Below the pieces are notes generated by a model. It was not told where the DNA came from and made no database searches. It saw only the letters and a list, made by a program, of their open reading frames with translations. Position numbers and translations under genes: made by a program. Positions 28,766-38,610 of a stretch of 64,000 nt of DNA are shown here, piece after piece. Position 1 is the stretch's first letter; each line of letters starts with the position of its first letter. Origin of the DNA: Paraflavitalea pollutisoli (lineage in GTDB: Bacteria > Bacteroidota > Bacteroidia > Chitinophagales > Chitinophagaceae); the NCBI RefSeq assembly GCF_029360705.1, contig NZ_JARKMX010000004.1, positions 248,001 through 312,000 of the forward strand, given 5' to 3'.

Positions 28766-29608
28766 ATGGCAAATCAACAGCATAGTAAAATATGGTTCAT
28801 TACCGGGGCTTCCCGCGGTTTTGGACGCGTATGGGCCGAGGCAGCCCTCGAACGCGGTGACCTGGTGGCGGCAACAGCCCGGAAGGTGGATAGCCTGGCC
28901 GCCCTCAAAGATAAGTATGGCGATCAGGTATTGATCCTCGAATTGGATGTAACGAAACCGGGGCAGGCGCAAGCCGCAGTAAACCAGGCGCATACCCATT
29001 TCGGGCGGTTGGATATTGTGCTGAACAATGCGGGATATTCGCTGGTCGGCACCATCGAAGAAGCCAGCCTGGAGGAGGTGAAGGCCATGTATGAAACGAA
29101 CATTTTCGGCGCCCTGGCTGTTGTTCAGGCGGCCCTGCCTTTGCTGCGCGCACAGGGCTATGGCCATATTCTGGGCACCTCCAGCAACCTGGGGCATGTG
29201 ACCTTACCGGTGATCGGTTACTACGCTTCGTCGAAATGGGCCTTTGAGGCGATCCATGAAAGCCTGGCCCTGGAAGTAGCGCCTTTCGGCATCAAAGTGA
29301 CCATCATCGAACCGGGTGCCTACGCCACGGAGTTTGGCAGTGAGCATTCCCTGAAGTTCGCCGCGGGCATGGACATTTATACGGATTACAAAAACCAGTT
29401 CTTTGGTCAATTGAAAGAGCTGAAAAGAGGTGATCCGCAAGCCACTCCGGCAGCCCTCTTTCAGGTGGTTGATGCCGCCCATCCGCCACTGCGCATCCAC
29501 CTGGGCAGCGAAAACCTGGCCTGGGTAAAAGGCGTCTATGCAGAGCGGATGGCACTGTGGGAAAAATGGGATGACGTGGCACAGTCTGCCCAGTCATTAT
29601 CTCAATAA
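28766..29608 (+). CDS. short-chain dehydrogenase/reductase (SDR)
   Basis: NAD(P)-dependent oxidoreductase of about 280 residues. The start at 28766 (MANQQHSKIWF) is preferred to 28730, whose extra residues are not family-like. The cofactor loop is TGASRGFG, then NNAG; catalytic Ser lies in GTSSNLG and the YxxxK pair in YYASSKWAFE. EPGAYATEF is the usual C-terminal segment of classical SDRs. It is followed after 57 bp by an AraC-type regulator gene on the same strand, which is frameshifted. Probably a carbonyl/alcohol oxidoreductase; the substrate is unknown. Confidence 0.94.
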   Translation: MANQQHSKIWFITGASRGFGRVWAEAALERGDLVAATARKVDSLAALKDKYGDQVLILELDVTKPGQAQAAVNQAHTHFGRLDIVLNNAGYSLVGTIEEASLEEVKAMYETNIFGALAVVQAALPLLRAQGYGHILGTSSNLGHVTLPVIGYYASSKWAFEAIHESLALEVAPFGIKVTIIEPGAYATEFGSEHSLKFAAGMDIYTDYKNQFFGQLKELKRGDPQATPAALFQVVDAAHPPLRIHLGSENLAWVKGVYAERMALWEKWDDVAQSAQSLSQ

Positions 29609-29665
29609 GTGTGATCAACAGCCGGCCATCAACCTGGTGGTCGGTTATGTTTAAATCGTGGACGC

Positions 29666-30587
29666 ATGAAAAAAGAAGAAAATTCCTTACAGCGCTTTGA
29701 AACCCTTTCCGATGCGCACCGGGCTTTTGGCCTGCCACAGCCCAAACACCCGTTGATCAGTTTGCTGCATGGAGCGCCTTCCTGGGCAGATGTCGCTCAG
29801 CCGTCGCATCAGCATGTGTTGGGGTTCTATAAAATGTCGTATAAGCCGAAGTTGGGTGGTAAGCTGAAATACGGTCAGGGTTATTATGATTTCGATGAAG
29901 GTGGATTGTTGTTTGCTGCGCCCGGACAGGTGATCGGTGTCGCAGAAAACGAAGGGGCCATCTGTTCCGAATATACCTTGCTGGTACACCCGGATTTCCT
30001 GTTGGGGTATCCACTTGCTGGTAAGATCGGTGAGTATGGATTCTTTTCTTATGCCACCCATGAAACCCTGCACCTGTCGGAAGAAGAGAAGACGATCATC
30101 ATGTCGGTATTCAGCATCATGGAGCAGGAGTTGAATGGCCGCATCGATGAATTGAGCCAGGATGTGGTGATCTCGCAGATCGAGTTGTTGCTGAGTTATG
30201 CCAACCGATTCTACAAACGCCAGTTCATAACCCGTAAATTGGTGAATCATGATCTGCTGCAAAAGCTGGAAGGTCTGCTTTCGGATTATTTTAGTGGGGA
30301 AGAAAGGATTGACAAAAGGTACCCCCACCGTGCAATACCTGGCTGATGAACTGCATATGTCGCCCAGCTACCTCAGCGATATGCTCCGCACCCTTACCGG
30401 CCAAAATGCACAACAGCATATTCACGACAAACTGATCGAGCGGGCCAAAGAGCAGCTGTCAACAACGCGCTTATCCGTGGGCGAGATCGCCTATGCCCTG
30501 GGCTTCGAGCATCCACAGTCTTTCAGTAAGCTGTTCAAGACCAAAACCAACCTATCGCCCCTGGTGTTCAGGCGGAGTTTTAATTAA
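29666..30587 (+). pseudogene. AraC-family regulator interrupted by a single-base frameshift
   Basis: The first frame (29666-30346) carries the sensor domain and ends soon after LLSDYFSGEER. The next frame carries the two helix-turn-helix units (VQYLADELHMSPSYLSDMLRTLTG and VGEIAYALGFEHPQSFSKLFKTKT) up to 30587. Removing one base near 30306-30307 (AAAGGATT) joins them as SGEER-LTKGTPTVQYL, which matches the intact relative at 19414. So there is one extra base, either a true mutation that separates sensor from DNA-binding domain, or a sequencing error. If real, the DNA-binding part could only be made by internal initiation (for example ATG 30249). It probably regulated the SDR gene. Confidence 0.85.
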
Positions 30588-30610
30588 AGTTTACGTATTT
30601 TCTCCTATCG

Positions 30611-30877
30611 TCATCGTGGAGGTTTATACGCATCAGAAAAAGGCTTCCACTTATCTTTCTGTGTTACCTGGTGTGAGCCTGGTGACGGTTTCATGATGAC
30701 CTTCAATAGCACCAGCCAGATAAAAGGAATCAACCAGGTCATGATGAGGTGAAACCATTTCACCGGCTTCGAAAACAAGGGAGATCGCAGCAACGGTTTG
30801 ATAAACCTGGCCGTGTAAATGATGTAAACGAGCAAGGCTGCCAGGCCAGTTGTATATCCAATGACTGCTTTGTACAT
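30611..30877 (-). CDS. small two-helix membrane protein
   Basis: Unrecognised 88-residue protein. The start at 30877 (MYKAVIGYTTGLAALLVYIIY) begins directly with a transmembrane helix; the longer frame from 30964 adds an unlikely leader. The second helix is WFHLIMTWLIPFIWLVLLKVIM, followed by a basic, Lys-rich tail. It is convergent with the frameshifted AraC gene and divergent from the sensor kinase. It could be an inner-membrane accessory protein; nothing more can be said. Confidence 0.6.
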   Translation of the reverse strand: MYKAVIGYTTGLAALLVYIIYTARFIKPLLRSPLFSKPVKWFHLIMTWLIPFIWLVLLKVIMKPSPGSHQVTQKDKWKPFSDAYKPPR

Positions 30878-31081
30878 AGTGGTAGTTGGTGTTGCTGCCT
30901 CTAAAATAGCAGTTCTGAAGTGGTTTGTCAATAGGGAATGCCTTTGAAAGGTTGCCGCTACCATGAAATGTACAACAGAAGGCGGGGGCGGGCCATGGCC
31001 TACCTATACGCAAAAAAGCTAACTTGCGGTACTACCCATTATTTACTGTCTATCCATCGATCACCCGTTTTAATAACCAGG

Positions 31082-33685
31082 ATGATGTACCGCTTATGCT
31101 TTGTATTGCTGCTTTTGGGAACCGCCTGGCAACTAACTGCTGTGGCGCAGGACCAACGGCAGACCGTGTCGCGTTTGCTGGCGAGATTGCCGCACGCCAG
31201 TACACCGGTCATGAAGGTGGACATCCTCAATGAGATCGCCTATGTCTACGAGAGTCGGGGAGCCTACCGCAACCGGGACAGTGCTATTGTTTACAGCCGG
31301 CAGGCCCTCGCCCTTAGCAAAAAGACCGGGTATAGCAAGGGTTACTGGCGGGCACTCGATATTTGCTACGACAGTTATGCCATTTACGGTAACTACACCG
31401 AAAGTTTCCGGCTGATCGAAAACTTCGTGGATACCCATGTCGTGCAAATGTTGTTCAGTTCGGGGGTCGTGTTTAAAAACAGCATCTGGCGCACACCTGA
31501 TATCGATTCGGCCCTTATCTTTTACCGAAAGGCACTGGCCATTAGCGAAAAGGTAGGGTCGACCAAATGGATACAGGCCAGTCACCGCCATATCTTTCGT
31601 TGTTATATGGAGGCTGGCGATACACTGACCGCACTACGCGAGATCAGGCTGTTTGCCGGTAAAAATAAACCCGCCGATGTGGCCAGGGTATGGACCTCCA
31701 TGGGTAGAACGCTGAGCGAGACTACCAGCCTGCATTCCTTCAAACTCACTTGCCACCAAAACGCCATCCGCCTGTACCGCCAACTGAACGATCAAAAACA
31801 GGTGGGTGAAAATCTGCTCTGGATGGCGGATAGCTATTTGCTGGCTGGTAATACTTCTCTTGCCGAGCAATACTACCTGCAGGCATTTCCCTTGCTGAAG
31901 CAGACTGGAAGCGCCGAGGTGATGCAGGCCGCTTTAAAATTGCATGATTACTATTTTCAGCAAGGCGACCTCGAGAAGGCCCTGTATTACTCCTTTGAAG
32001 TAAAGAAAGGTGGTGAAAAATATCCCGATGACAGGCTGGATCATGTATTCCTGTACCAGGGCGATGCCGGTGTATTGCCGGGACGGCTGGACAACAACAC
32101 GGAAGGCGATCTGTATGTCACTCACCTCAAACAGGAGGCAAAACGTATGGTGATAGGTGGCAAGGCGCGGGAAGCGCTTCAAATGATCCTGCAAGAATAC
32201 AACCGGTTAAACGTTACTGACGATTACTGCCAGATGGAATATGCGGAAGCCCTGGGGAACTGTTATGCGGCCCTGGGAGATTATGCTGAAGCAGAAAAAT
32301 GCTATGCCAGGATGATGCGCTATTCGCGGTTGCTGACTGCCCCTTTCTCCGCGTCGGCCCCTTTTACGATCGGTAAATTTTACTACGATACCCGGCAATA
32401 CGGGAAAGCTGCCCCCTACCTGGAAGAATACCTGCAATCTCCCCGCATGTTCACCGCCATTACAGGTATTGGACAAGCACACCTGATGTTGTCACACATC
32501 GATTCTTCCCGCGCAGCCTATGCGTCCGCCCTGCGTCACCTGCAACTGCATAAACAGATCAATGATTCCATCTTTTCCGCTTTACGCACCCGCCAGGTAG
32601 CCGAGCTGCAGGTGTTGCACGATATGGACAAGAAGGACCAGGACCTGCGCTTACAACACAAAGACATCGAGCTGCTGATGCAGGAAAAGCAGTTGCAGCA
32701 GTCGCTGACCGATCAGAAAACAAAAGACCTGCAACTAAAACAACAGCATATTGACCTGCTGCGGCATGAAGCTGATCTGGCGCAGGCCATCGCCAGCAGG
32801 CAACTACAGGACCTGCAGCAGAAAGAAAAAGAGTTGAAACTGCAGCAGGAGAATATCGGACTGCTAGAAAGCCGTGATCAGCTGCAACGCAAGCAATTGC
32901 GGCAAGCAAACTTCCTTAAAACCATGACGATCGGCGGCATCGTGCTCTTGCTTATTATCGTGGGGCTGCTGTACAACCAATATCGTATCAAGCAGCGCAA
33001 CAACCAGGCGATCAGTAGTCGTAATGACCAGCTCAATGGATTGCTCCAGGAAAAGGAATGGCTGCTCAAAGAAGTGCATCACCGGGTAAAGAACAACCTG
33101 CAGGTGGTGGTCAGCCTGTTGCAATCGCAGTCGGTGTATCTGCAGGATGAAGCGCTCGACGCGGTACACAATAGTCAACACCGGGTACAGGCCATGGCGC
33201 TCATACACCAGAAGCTGTACCAGGCCGATAATGTGACGACCATTCAAATGAATACCTATATTCCGGAGTTGGTTCAATACCTGCAGGATAGCTTTGTATC
33301 ACGTACGCGGATCCGGTTCGATATTGAAGTAGCGCCCGTAGCGATGGATGTAACGCTGGCTATTCCACTCGGCCTCATCATCAACGAGGCCGTCACCAAT
33401 GTATTCAAACACGCTTTCACCGGCCGCGACCGTGGCCAGGTGGCCATCTCTTTACAACCGCTTCACGACCAGCAATGGGAGCTGCGGATATCCGACAATG
33501 GAATAGGGATGGCGGCCAATGAGGCTGCTGTACGACCCGCTTCGCTCGGTATGAGCCTGATGCAGGGCCTATGTCGCGATTTCAATGGCACCTGTACCAT
33601 CGACAGCTACCATGGTACCCATATTCGTGTGGTATTTGCACGTCCGGTATTTCAGCCTGCTGAGCGTGGGTCCGTCGGTGTTTAG
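31082..33685 (+). CDS. orphan sensor histidine kinase with periplasmic TPR region (HisKA_2 type)
   Basis: Start at 31082 or 31085 (MMYRLCFVLLLLGTAWQ, signal peptide); the frame from 30938 is not needed. About 480 residues of TPR-like helical repeats follow (for example VGENLLWMADSYLLAGNTSLAEQYY). Then comes a coiled coil of about 90 residues with a repeated pattern (DIELLMQEKQL, HIDLLRHEADL, NIGLLESRDQL), one transmembrane helix (MTIGGIVLLLIIVGLLY), the HisKA_2 domain with phospho-acceptor His in KEVHHRVKNNLQ, and an ATPase domain (NEAVTNVFKHAF, ISDNGIGM). No response regulator gene adjoins. Kinases of this type usually act on LytTR-type or other unlinked regulators. Confidence 0.93.
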   Translation: MMYRLCFVLLLLGTAWQLTAVAQDQRQTVSRLLARLPHASTPVMKVDILNEIAYVYESRGAYRNRDSAIVYSRQALALSKKTGYSKGYWRALDICYDSYAIYGNYTESFRLIENFVDTHVVQMLFSSGVVFKNSIWRTPDIDSALIFYRKALAISEKVGSTKWIQASHRHIFRCYMEAGDTLTALREIRLFAGKNKPADVARVWTSMGRTLSETTSLHSFKLTCHQNAIRLYRQLNDQKQVGENLLWMADSYLLAGNTSLAEQYYLQAFPLLKQTGSAEVMQAALKLHDYYFQQGDLEKALYYSFEVKKGGEKYPDDRLDHVFLYQGDAGVLPGRLDNNTEGDLYVTHLKQEAKRMVIGGKAREALQMILQEYNRLNVTDDYCQMEYAEALGNCYAALGDYAEAEKCYARMMRYSRLLTAPFSASAPFTIGKFYYDTRQYGKAAPYLEEYLQSPRMFTAITGIGQAHLMLSHIDSSRAAYASALRHLQLHKQINDSIFSALRTRQVAELQVLHDMDKKDQDLRLQHKDIELLMQEKQLQQSLTDQKTKDLQLKQQHIDLLRHEADLAQAIASRQLQDLQQKEKELKLQQENIGLLESRDQLQRKQLRQANFLKTMTIGGIVLLLIIVGLLYNQYRIKQRNNQAISSRNDQLNGLLQEKEWLLKEVHHRVKNNLQVVVSLLQSQSVYLQDEALDAVHNSQHRVQAMALIHQKLYQADNVTTIQMNTYIPELVQYLQDSFVSRTRIRFDIEVAPVAMDVTLAIPLGLIINEAVTNVFKHAFTGRDRGQVAISLQPLHDQQWELRISDNGIGMAANEAAVRPASLGMSLMQGLCRDFNGTCTIDSYHGTHIRVVFARPVFQPAERGSVGV

Positions 33686-33736
33686 CCAGGTATTGAATGA
33701 CGGCAACGCTGGTTACTTCCAAAACCCGGCTGCCCT

Positions 33737-36571
33737 TTAATCCCAATCGTTTTTGGGGCCCTCTTTCCGCCTGATCTCCGTTTTCCCAAACTTGCGGGGA
33801 TAATAGGAGAAGGTCAGCAGAAAATACTGTTGCAAGCCATTCGAGATCCGCGTGGTGGTACCATAAGAATACACACTGTTGGTGATATTCTGGTATTTCT
33901 TTAAGAGATCCATCGCCGAGAACTTAAGCTCTCCTTGTTGCTGCATGAATCGATAAGTGGCAAAGGAGTTCCAGAGTATGAACGGTTTGTCCAGGTTGCT
34001 GTTGGTGACTCGTTCAGCCGTGCTGCTGAAGGTCAGGTTGTTGGTCGCATTCACCGTGATGCCCAGCCTCGAAACGCCATTGTTGTTCGTAAAAGCATTT
34101 AACCCGGGAGCGGTTGGCTTTGATTTGTTTCGCTGCAACACCTGTTCGGCACTGAAGACATACTTCGAACCCAACATGAAAAACAGTTTGAAGGTATTCG
34201 ACAGGGTGTTGGTGGTACTGGTATTGCTGATGCCATCGATGTAGTTGGGTTGCTCCCTGAAGTTGAAGTTACCATTGTACATTAACTGGAGCGTGTTGGT
34301 GCCAAATTTCCGGGAGATGTTGAAATTGTAGCTCAGGTTCGCATTGCGTGAATGGTCGGCATTGACAAAATAGGTGATCCGTTTACCACTGGTATCATTG
34401 ATCGTGCTGTCGGTGACGGGGTTTTTGGAGGTGTTGTAGTTGCCGCTCAGGCCGGCGTTGAAGGAATAAGGTGATTTTCTGTTTTGTGTACTGAAATTAC
34501 TGTTCAGACCTATCGAATGGTTGACATTGTTGCGCAGGAAAGGATTACCAACCTGAATATTGTAGGCGTCGATGTCGTCTACGATCGTGTATAACCGGTC
34601 GATGGAGGGATACCCGTATGTTTTTGAGATGAACAGACTGGCGTTTCCCTGGTATTTCTGCCATTCGGATTTGTTATAACCAAGCCATCCCGAATATCGT
34701 AAAAAGCTAAAGTTTCGATCCAGGTTTCGTTGGGTGATCGATGAGCTGTTTTTGTCGATTTTAAAGTCATTCATCAGGGAGAAGGACATGGTTATACTGC
34801 GATAGCCGGTTTCCGTGTTTTTGCTGAACCATTTCATCAACGAGAGGGAAGGGGTGTATTCGATCAACTCGCGCCTGTTGTAGTTCGATAGTTTTTCGTT
34901 GATGTTGCGCTTTTTAATGGTAGTATCGTAGTCGGATACTGCAGCTTCGTCGGTGTTGCGGTCGTAATTGAACGATTGGTCCAGGCTGAGGTTGAAACCA
35001 AACAGGTTGTGCCGGCCCATCAGCAGTCTTTTAAAGCCGGCATAACTGAGCTCGGCATTGAAGGCGATCCGTTCGCTCTGGTTGTTGTATAGGCGGTCGA
35101 GGAAAGTGTTGTTACCGGCAGCGGTCATGGATCGGAAATCGCTGATCGTGTTTCTTTCCGACGATGATTGGTCGCGGGAGGCATTGACCCGGGCATTGAA
35201 ATTTTGGGCAGGTGCATCGTTATTGCTTTTGGCAAAGGACATCCTGACGGATTGATTGTCGGAGCGGTTGCTGCCTGAACTACTAACCCGGTTGGTACTT
35301 TGCAATTGATTGGCAGAATCCCGCACTTCGGTAAATCGTTGGGAGTTGCTGCTTCCGTTGCGGGTATTGAACGACCCGTTGATGCTGAAATTATCGTTAT
35401 AACTATTGGTCTTCACATATTGAAGCCCGACATCGTGATTGTCCGACCGGTTGTTCGATTGCCCTTCGTCGTGGATGAACTGTGGTTTTTCCACCGTCGT
35501 TCTGGTTTGGAAGGAGTTGTCGGTGACGAAGGCATTGACGCCCGATTTGTTGTAATTAAGGGTGATTCGGTCATTTTGCCGGCTATTCGACGACTCGATG
35601 AAGTTGTGTACCAGCACACCGCCAAAGCTGTGGTTCTTGTTGATGCCATTGGTGCCGAACCGGCCTACATTGTTCAGGTTAGGATTGGAATTGCGGTAGG
35701 TGTTGTTTTGAAACATCTCCTGCAGGTTGCCGATGCTCTTGTTGATGTTGTTGATGCCTCCGCCGATACCTACGCTGCTCGTCTTGTTGTACATCTGCAT
35801 CGAAAAATCGCCTTCAAAACGGTCACGCGTACCATATCCCACACCCGCTTTTCCGAAATAGCCTTTCTTAGCGCTTTCTTTCAGTTTCAGGTTCATGGTG
35901 AGTAGCGAATCCTGCGGTTGTCCCTGCGCTTGTCCCGGCTGTCCGATCTTGCTACGGTCGAATTCCTGGTAAAGCTGTATTTTTTCGATGGCTGCTTTGG
36001 GCAGGTTTTGCGTAGCCACCCGCGTATCCGTCGATCCCATGAAAGGTTTTCCGTCTACCAGGAGATTGGATACCTGTTTACCATTGACGGTGATGGAGCC
36101 ATCGGCCCAAACGACGATACCGCTTACCTGGTTCAACATTTCCTCTACTACAGCATCGCCTTTCATCTTAAAGGCAGCCGGATTGATCTCGAGGGTATCT
36201 CCATTCATTTTGATGGGGATAGCGGCCGTAACGATCACCGCATCGCTGCTGTTCAACGATAGCAACACGTTCAGGGTATCCGTACGGGCCGAATCCTGTT
36301 GAATCGTAGTATGAAACAATCCATAACCCGTATAGGTGATGTTGACCAGCAATTTTTTTCGGAGTGGTAATTTCTCAAAGGAGAATTGACCTTCCTTGTC
36401 GGATAGTTTGTAAGCGATCACCGACGAATCTGGTCCCAATATGGTGATCGTGGCCAGTTCGAGTGGTGTTTTACTGGTGCTATCCATGACGGAGCCGGTA
36501 ATTTTACCGGATTGGCTATAGGTCAGGATGGATAGGGCGAGCAAGAAACAGGTAAGGGTTAGCGGCTTCAC
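33737..36571 (-). CDS. outer-membrane beta-barrel protein (CarboxypepD-regulatory/plug/barrel type)
   Basis: Outer-membrane protein of 944 residues. Signal peptide (MKPLTLTCFLLALSILTYSQ), a CarboxypepD-regulatory-like domain at about 22-110 (GKITGSVMDSTSKTPLELATI), a plug-like region (DAVVEEMLNQVSGIVVWADGSITVNGKQVSNLLVDGKP), then a long Asn/Ser-rich barrel. It resembles the TonB-receptor relatives annotated outer membrane beta-barrel (OMP_b-brl_3), which lack a clear TonB box. It begins 2 bp after the propeller gene stop, so the two are translated from one message. The C-terminus is a charged tail (RRKEGPKNDWD) rather than terminal Phe. The ligand is unknown. Confidence 0.88.
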   Translation of the reverse strand: MKPLTLTCFLLALSILTYSQSGKITGSVMDSTSKTPLELATITILGPDSSVIAYKLSDKEGQFSFEKLPLRKKLLVNITYTGYGLFHTTIQQDSARTDTLNVLLSLNSSDAVIVTAAIPIKMNGDTLEINPAAFKMKGDAVVEEMLNQVSGIVVWADGSITVNGKQVSNLLVDGKPFMGSTDTRVATQNLPKAAIEKIQLYQEFDRSKIGQPGQAQGQPQDSLLTMNLKLKESAKKGYFGKAGVGYGTRDRFEGDFSMQMYNKTSSVGIGGGINNINKSIGNLQEMFQNNTYRNSNPNLNNVGRFGTNGINKNHSFGGVLVHNFIESSNSRQNDRITLNYNKSGVNAFVTDNSFQTRTTVEKPQFIHDEGQSNNRSDNHDVGLQYVKTNSYNDNFSINGSFNTRNGSSNSQRFTEVRDSANQLQSTNRVSSSGSNRSDNQSVRMSFAKSNNDAPAQNFNARVNASRDQSSSERNTISDFRSMTAAGNNTFLDRLYNNQSERIAFNAELSYAGFKRLLMGRHNLFGFNLSLDQSFNYDRNTDEAAVSDYDTTIKKRNINEKLSNYNRRELIEYTPSLSLMKWFSKNTETGYRSITMSFSLMNDFKIDKNSSSITQRNLDRNFSFLRYSGWLGYNKSEWQKYQGNASLFISKTYGYPSIDRLYTIVDDIDAYNIQVGNPFLRNNVNHSIGLNSNFSTQNRKSPYSFNAGLSGNYNTSKNPVTDSTINDTSGKRITYFVNADHSRNANLSYNFNISRKFGTNTLQLMYNGNFNFREQPNYIDGISNTSTTNTLSNTFKLFFMLGSKYVFSAEQVLQRNKSKPTAPGLNAFTNNNGVSRLGITVNATNNLTFSSTAERVTNSNLDKPFILWNSFATYRFMQQQGELKFSAMDLLKKYQNITNSVYSYGTTTRISNGLQQYFLLTFSYYPRKFGKTEIRRKEGPKNDWD

Positions 36572-36573
36572 GG

Positions 36574-37812
36574 CTAGTTTTTAAATTTGAATTCGATGAT
36601 GATAGGGGAAGTGGCGGGCGGATTGCTTTTGATGAACTTTTCCAGCTCGGGGGGAATGGCCACGTCTTTGTGTTTTTCAAAATAGCTGATCAGGTCGCCG
36701 GCCTTTTGTGTTTTATAGAATTGGTCTTTATTCCGGGTAAGACCAAAATCGGAGAGCAAGGATAAATTATATTGGCTGCTATCCCCTTTGATGTTTTTGG
36801 CTTTGTGCGTGACCTGCGTTTGCTTCTGGTAAATGTATGCTTCCCAGTTATACAGGTAAGCTACCATGAAATACAGGAACCGGTCATTTTCATACATGGG
36901 ATGTATCGCGTGGAGCAGCATCCCGTTGTTGCGTCTGAAATTATCTTTCTCCGTCTTGTTCTTGAAAGGTTTGGTAAAAAAACTCTGGGGCAAGCTGTTT
37001 TCCAGCGGCAACACGACCTGGTAATAGGGGGTGATGCTGTCGTGCACCATTTTGTAAATAATATCGCTGTAAGGGCGCGTAATATAGTTGATATAGGGGG
37101 TGTCCGTTCTGCCGATGCTGATACTTTCCGGTTGATATTGATATTTTAACTCATTGATCCGGTTGTAGGGCCAAAATCCTTTGATGAACTTATTGTCGCG
37201 GTATAGCTTGTACTCGTAATCGAGGCTATCGGTAAAGAGTTCACTCGTTTTGATCACCCCTGCGGCATAGATATCATCGTAAAAGTGATAAGCGCGGATG
37301 ATATCTTTTTGTTCCGGTTTTTCCTTTTTGATGGCAAAGGTGGAGTCATTCAGATCGATCGAATATTTTTTAAAGTACTTTTTGTTTTTGGGACTGCTCC
37401 AGTCCATTTCAATTTTGATCTGGTCTTTGGGCGTAAGGGCATAGGTGCTGTTGTAGCCAAAAAAAATGAGCTGGTTGGTGCGCAGGTCATAAGCGGGATA
37501 CAAGTCGCCTGCGAGCTTCTTATAGCTGATTTTCTTGATATACCGGCCTTGTTTGTCGTACAGTACTAGTTCCTTTGCCTGGTAGTTGCGGATCATGAAA
37601 TAATCCCGGGTCACTTCTACATTGCTGTATTGGGTGAACTGTGCATCCGGTGTTACTTCCAGGGGAATGAAACGCACGGAGTCGATAAATTTGGATTGTT
37701 TCTCGCTACCGGCCGCTTTGGGATGGAGGTAGATCTTCTGGACCTGTGATTGGGTGGATAGAGCGATGCTCAGGCTACAAGCGATCAGGAAAAGGCCACG
37801 AATACAATTCAT
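36574..37812 (-). CDS. exported 6-bladed beta-propeller protein
   Basis: Start 37812 (MNCIRGLFLIACSLSIALSTQSQ, signal peptide) rather than 37836. The rest looks like the DUF4934/DUF5128 propeller proteins of Bacteroidota: FIDSVRFIPLEVTPDAQFTQYSNVEVTRDYFMI, followed by repeated short strands such as LVLYDKQGRYIKKI. About 412 residues. It is located 2 bp before an outer-membrane barrel gene and 72 bp after the HmuY-like gene. Such propellers are often encoded beside outer-membrane receptors and may bind ligand in the periplasm or at the surface. Role inferred only. Confidence 0.75.
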   Translation of the reverse strand: MNCIRGLFLIACSLSIALSTQSQVQKIYLHPKAAGSEKQSKFIDSVRFIPLEVTPDAQFTQYSNVEVTRDYFMIRNYQAKELVLYDKQGRYIKKISYKKLAGDLYPAYDLRTNQLIFFGYNSTYALTPKDQIKIEMDWSSPKNKKYFKKYSIDLNDSTFAIKKEKPEQKDIIRAYHFYDDIYAAGVIKTSELFTDSLDYEYKLYRDNKFIKGFWPYNRINELKYQYQPESISIGRTDTPYINYITRPYSDIIYKMVHDSITPYYQVVLPLENSLPQSFFTKPFKNKTEKDNFRRNNGMLLHAIHPMYENDRFLYFMVAYLYNWEAYIYQKQTQVTHKAKNIKGDSSQYNLSLLSDFGLTRNKDQFYKTQKAGDLISYFEKHKDVAIPPELEKFIKSNPPATSPIIIEFKFKN

Positions 37813-37884
37813 CTTAAGGGTTAGTTGGTCACCCAAAAGTATAGTTGTAAATGTTAAGGCCCTCTTAATACTTTACTTGCGGCG

Positions 37885-38403
37885 TTATTTCAGGATGGCG
37901 TATCGTATGGTATAAAATCCTGTTGGTTCAGATGTGAGTTGATTGCGGTAATAATTGATAATTTGAACCTTGATAAACTGACCGGTGCTGGTCTTCACGA
38001 TGATCACGCGATCGGGAATAGGATTGATAGAATGGTCCTGCATGTCGTACAGGTACCAGCCATTACCACTGCCCTGGGGAATGGCTTTTTGATCACCATC
38101 GGCTTTGTAACCCGATACAGGCGCGGTGTTGAGTTGGTCGAAGGATGCAGTGACGAGTTGTGCAGAATCCTTTTTGGATCCGCTGGTGCCACTGTTGATC
38201 AGTATGGTGGTTTTGTGAAAGGCGATATTCCAATCTCCATACTGACTCACCGCCTTACCTTCCACGAGGTTGATATAAGCCGGTTTTTCACTGCCATCGA
38301 TATTGGCAAGTCGTTTCACCTCCTGCGCAGTGGCTGGTACAGCGATGAGGACGATAAAAACAGTAACGATGGTTTGGGCTATTGCGAAAAATATTTTGTT
38401 CAT
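37885..38403 (-). CDS. HmuY-like exported protein
   Basis: Signal peptide (IAQTIVTVFIVLIAVPATAQ), then about 150 residues with the pattern of the HmuY family: YINLVEGKAV, DWNIAFHKTTILINSGTSGS, APVSGYKADG, GNGWYLYDMQDHSINPIPDRVIIVKTSTGQFIKVQIINYY and a final FYTIRYA strand. HmuY of Porphyromonas binds heme and passes it to a TonB receptor; its heme-ligand His pair is not evident here. The Cys of a lipobox is also absent, so the protein is probably periplasmic. Downstream lie a propeller and an outer-membrane barrel, so the three may form an uptake or assembly set. Confidence 0.8.
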   Translation of the reverse strand: MNKIFFAIAQTIVTVFIVLIAVPATAQEVKRLANIDGSEKPAYINLVEGKAVSQYGDWNIAFHKTTILINSGTSGSKKDSAQLVTASFDQLNTAPVSGYKADGDQKAIPQGSGNGWYLYDMQDHSINPIPDRVIIVKTSTGQFIKVQIINYYRNQLTSEPTGFYTIRYAILK

Positions 38404-38551
38404 GATCGTGGGTTATGGTGTACCGAAGGGGTTCGGATGCCGGCAAAAGTGCAGCTTACTTTTTTCCCGGACGGGAAAAACGCTTGCGCAAAGCGGAAAA
38501 AGGGGAAGCCAGTTGCTGCGCCAGTTTTGGGCGACAGAGCCGGGCTATCGA

Positions 38552-38584
38552 CAAAAAAAAGACGGGGACCGGCAGGGCCCCGTC
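38552..38584 (-). terminator. intrinsic terminator of the SusCD operon
   Basis: Read leftward: GACGGGG, 10-nt loop, CCCCGTC, then eight T residues (38552-38559 as A on the plus strand). It sits 27 bp beyond the stop of the 818-residue gene. Confidence 0.9.
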
Positions 38585-38610
38585 GAATAATTTGTAAAAT
38601 GAATGAACGC

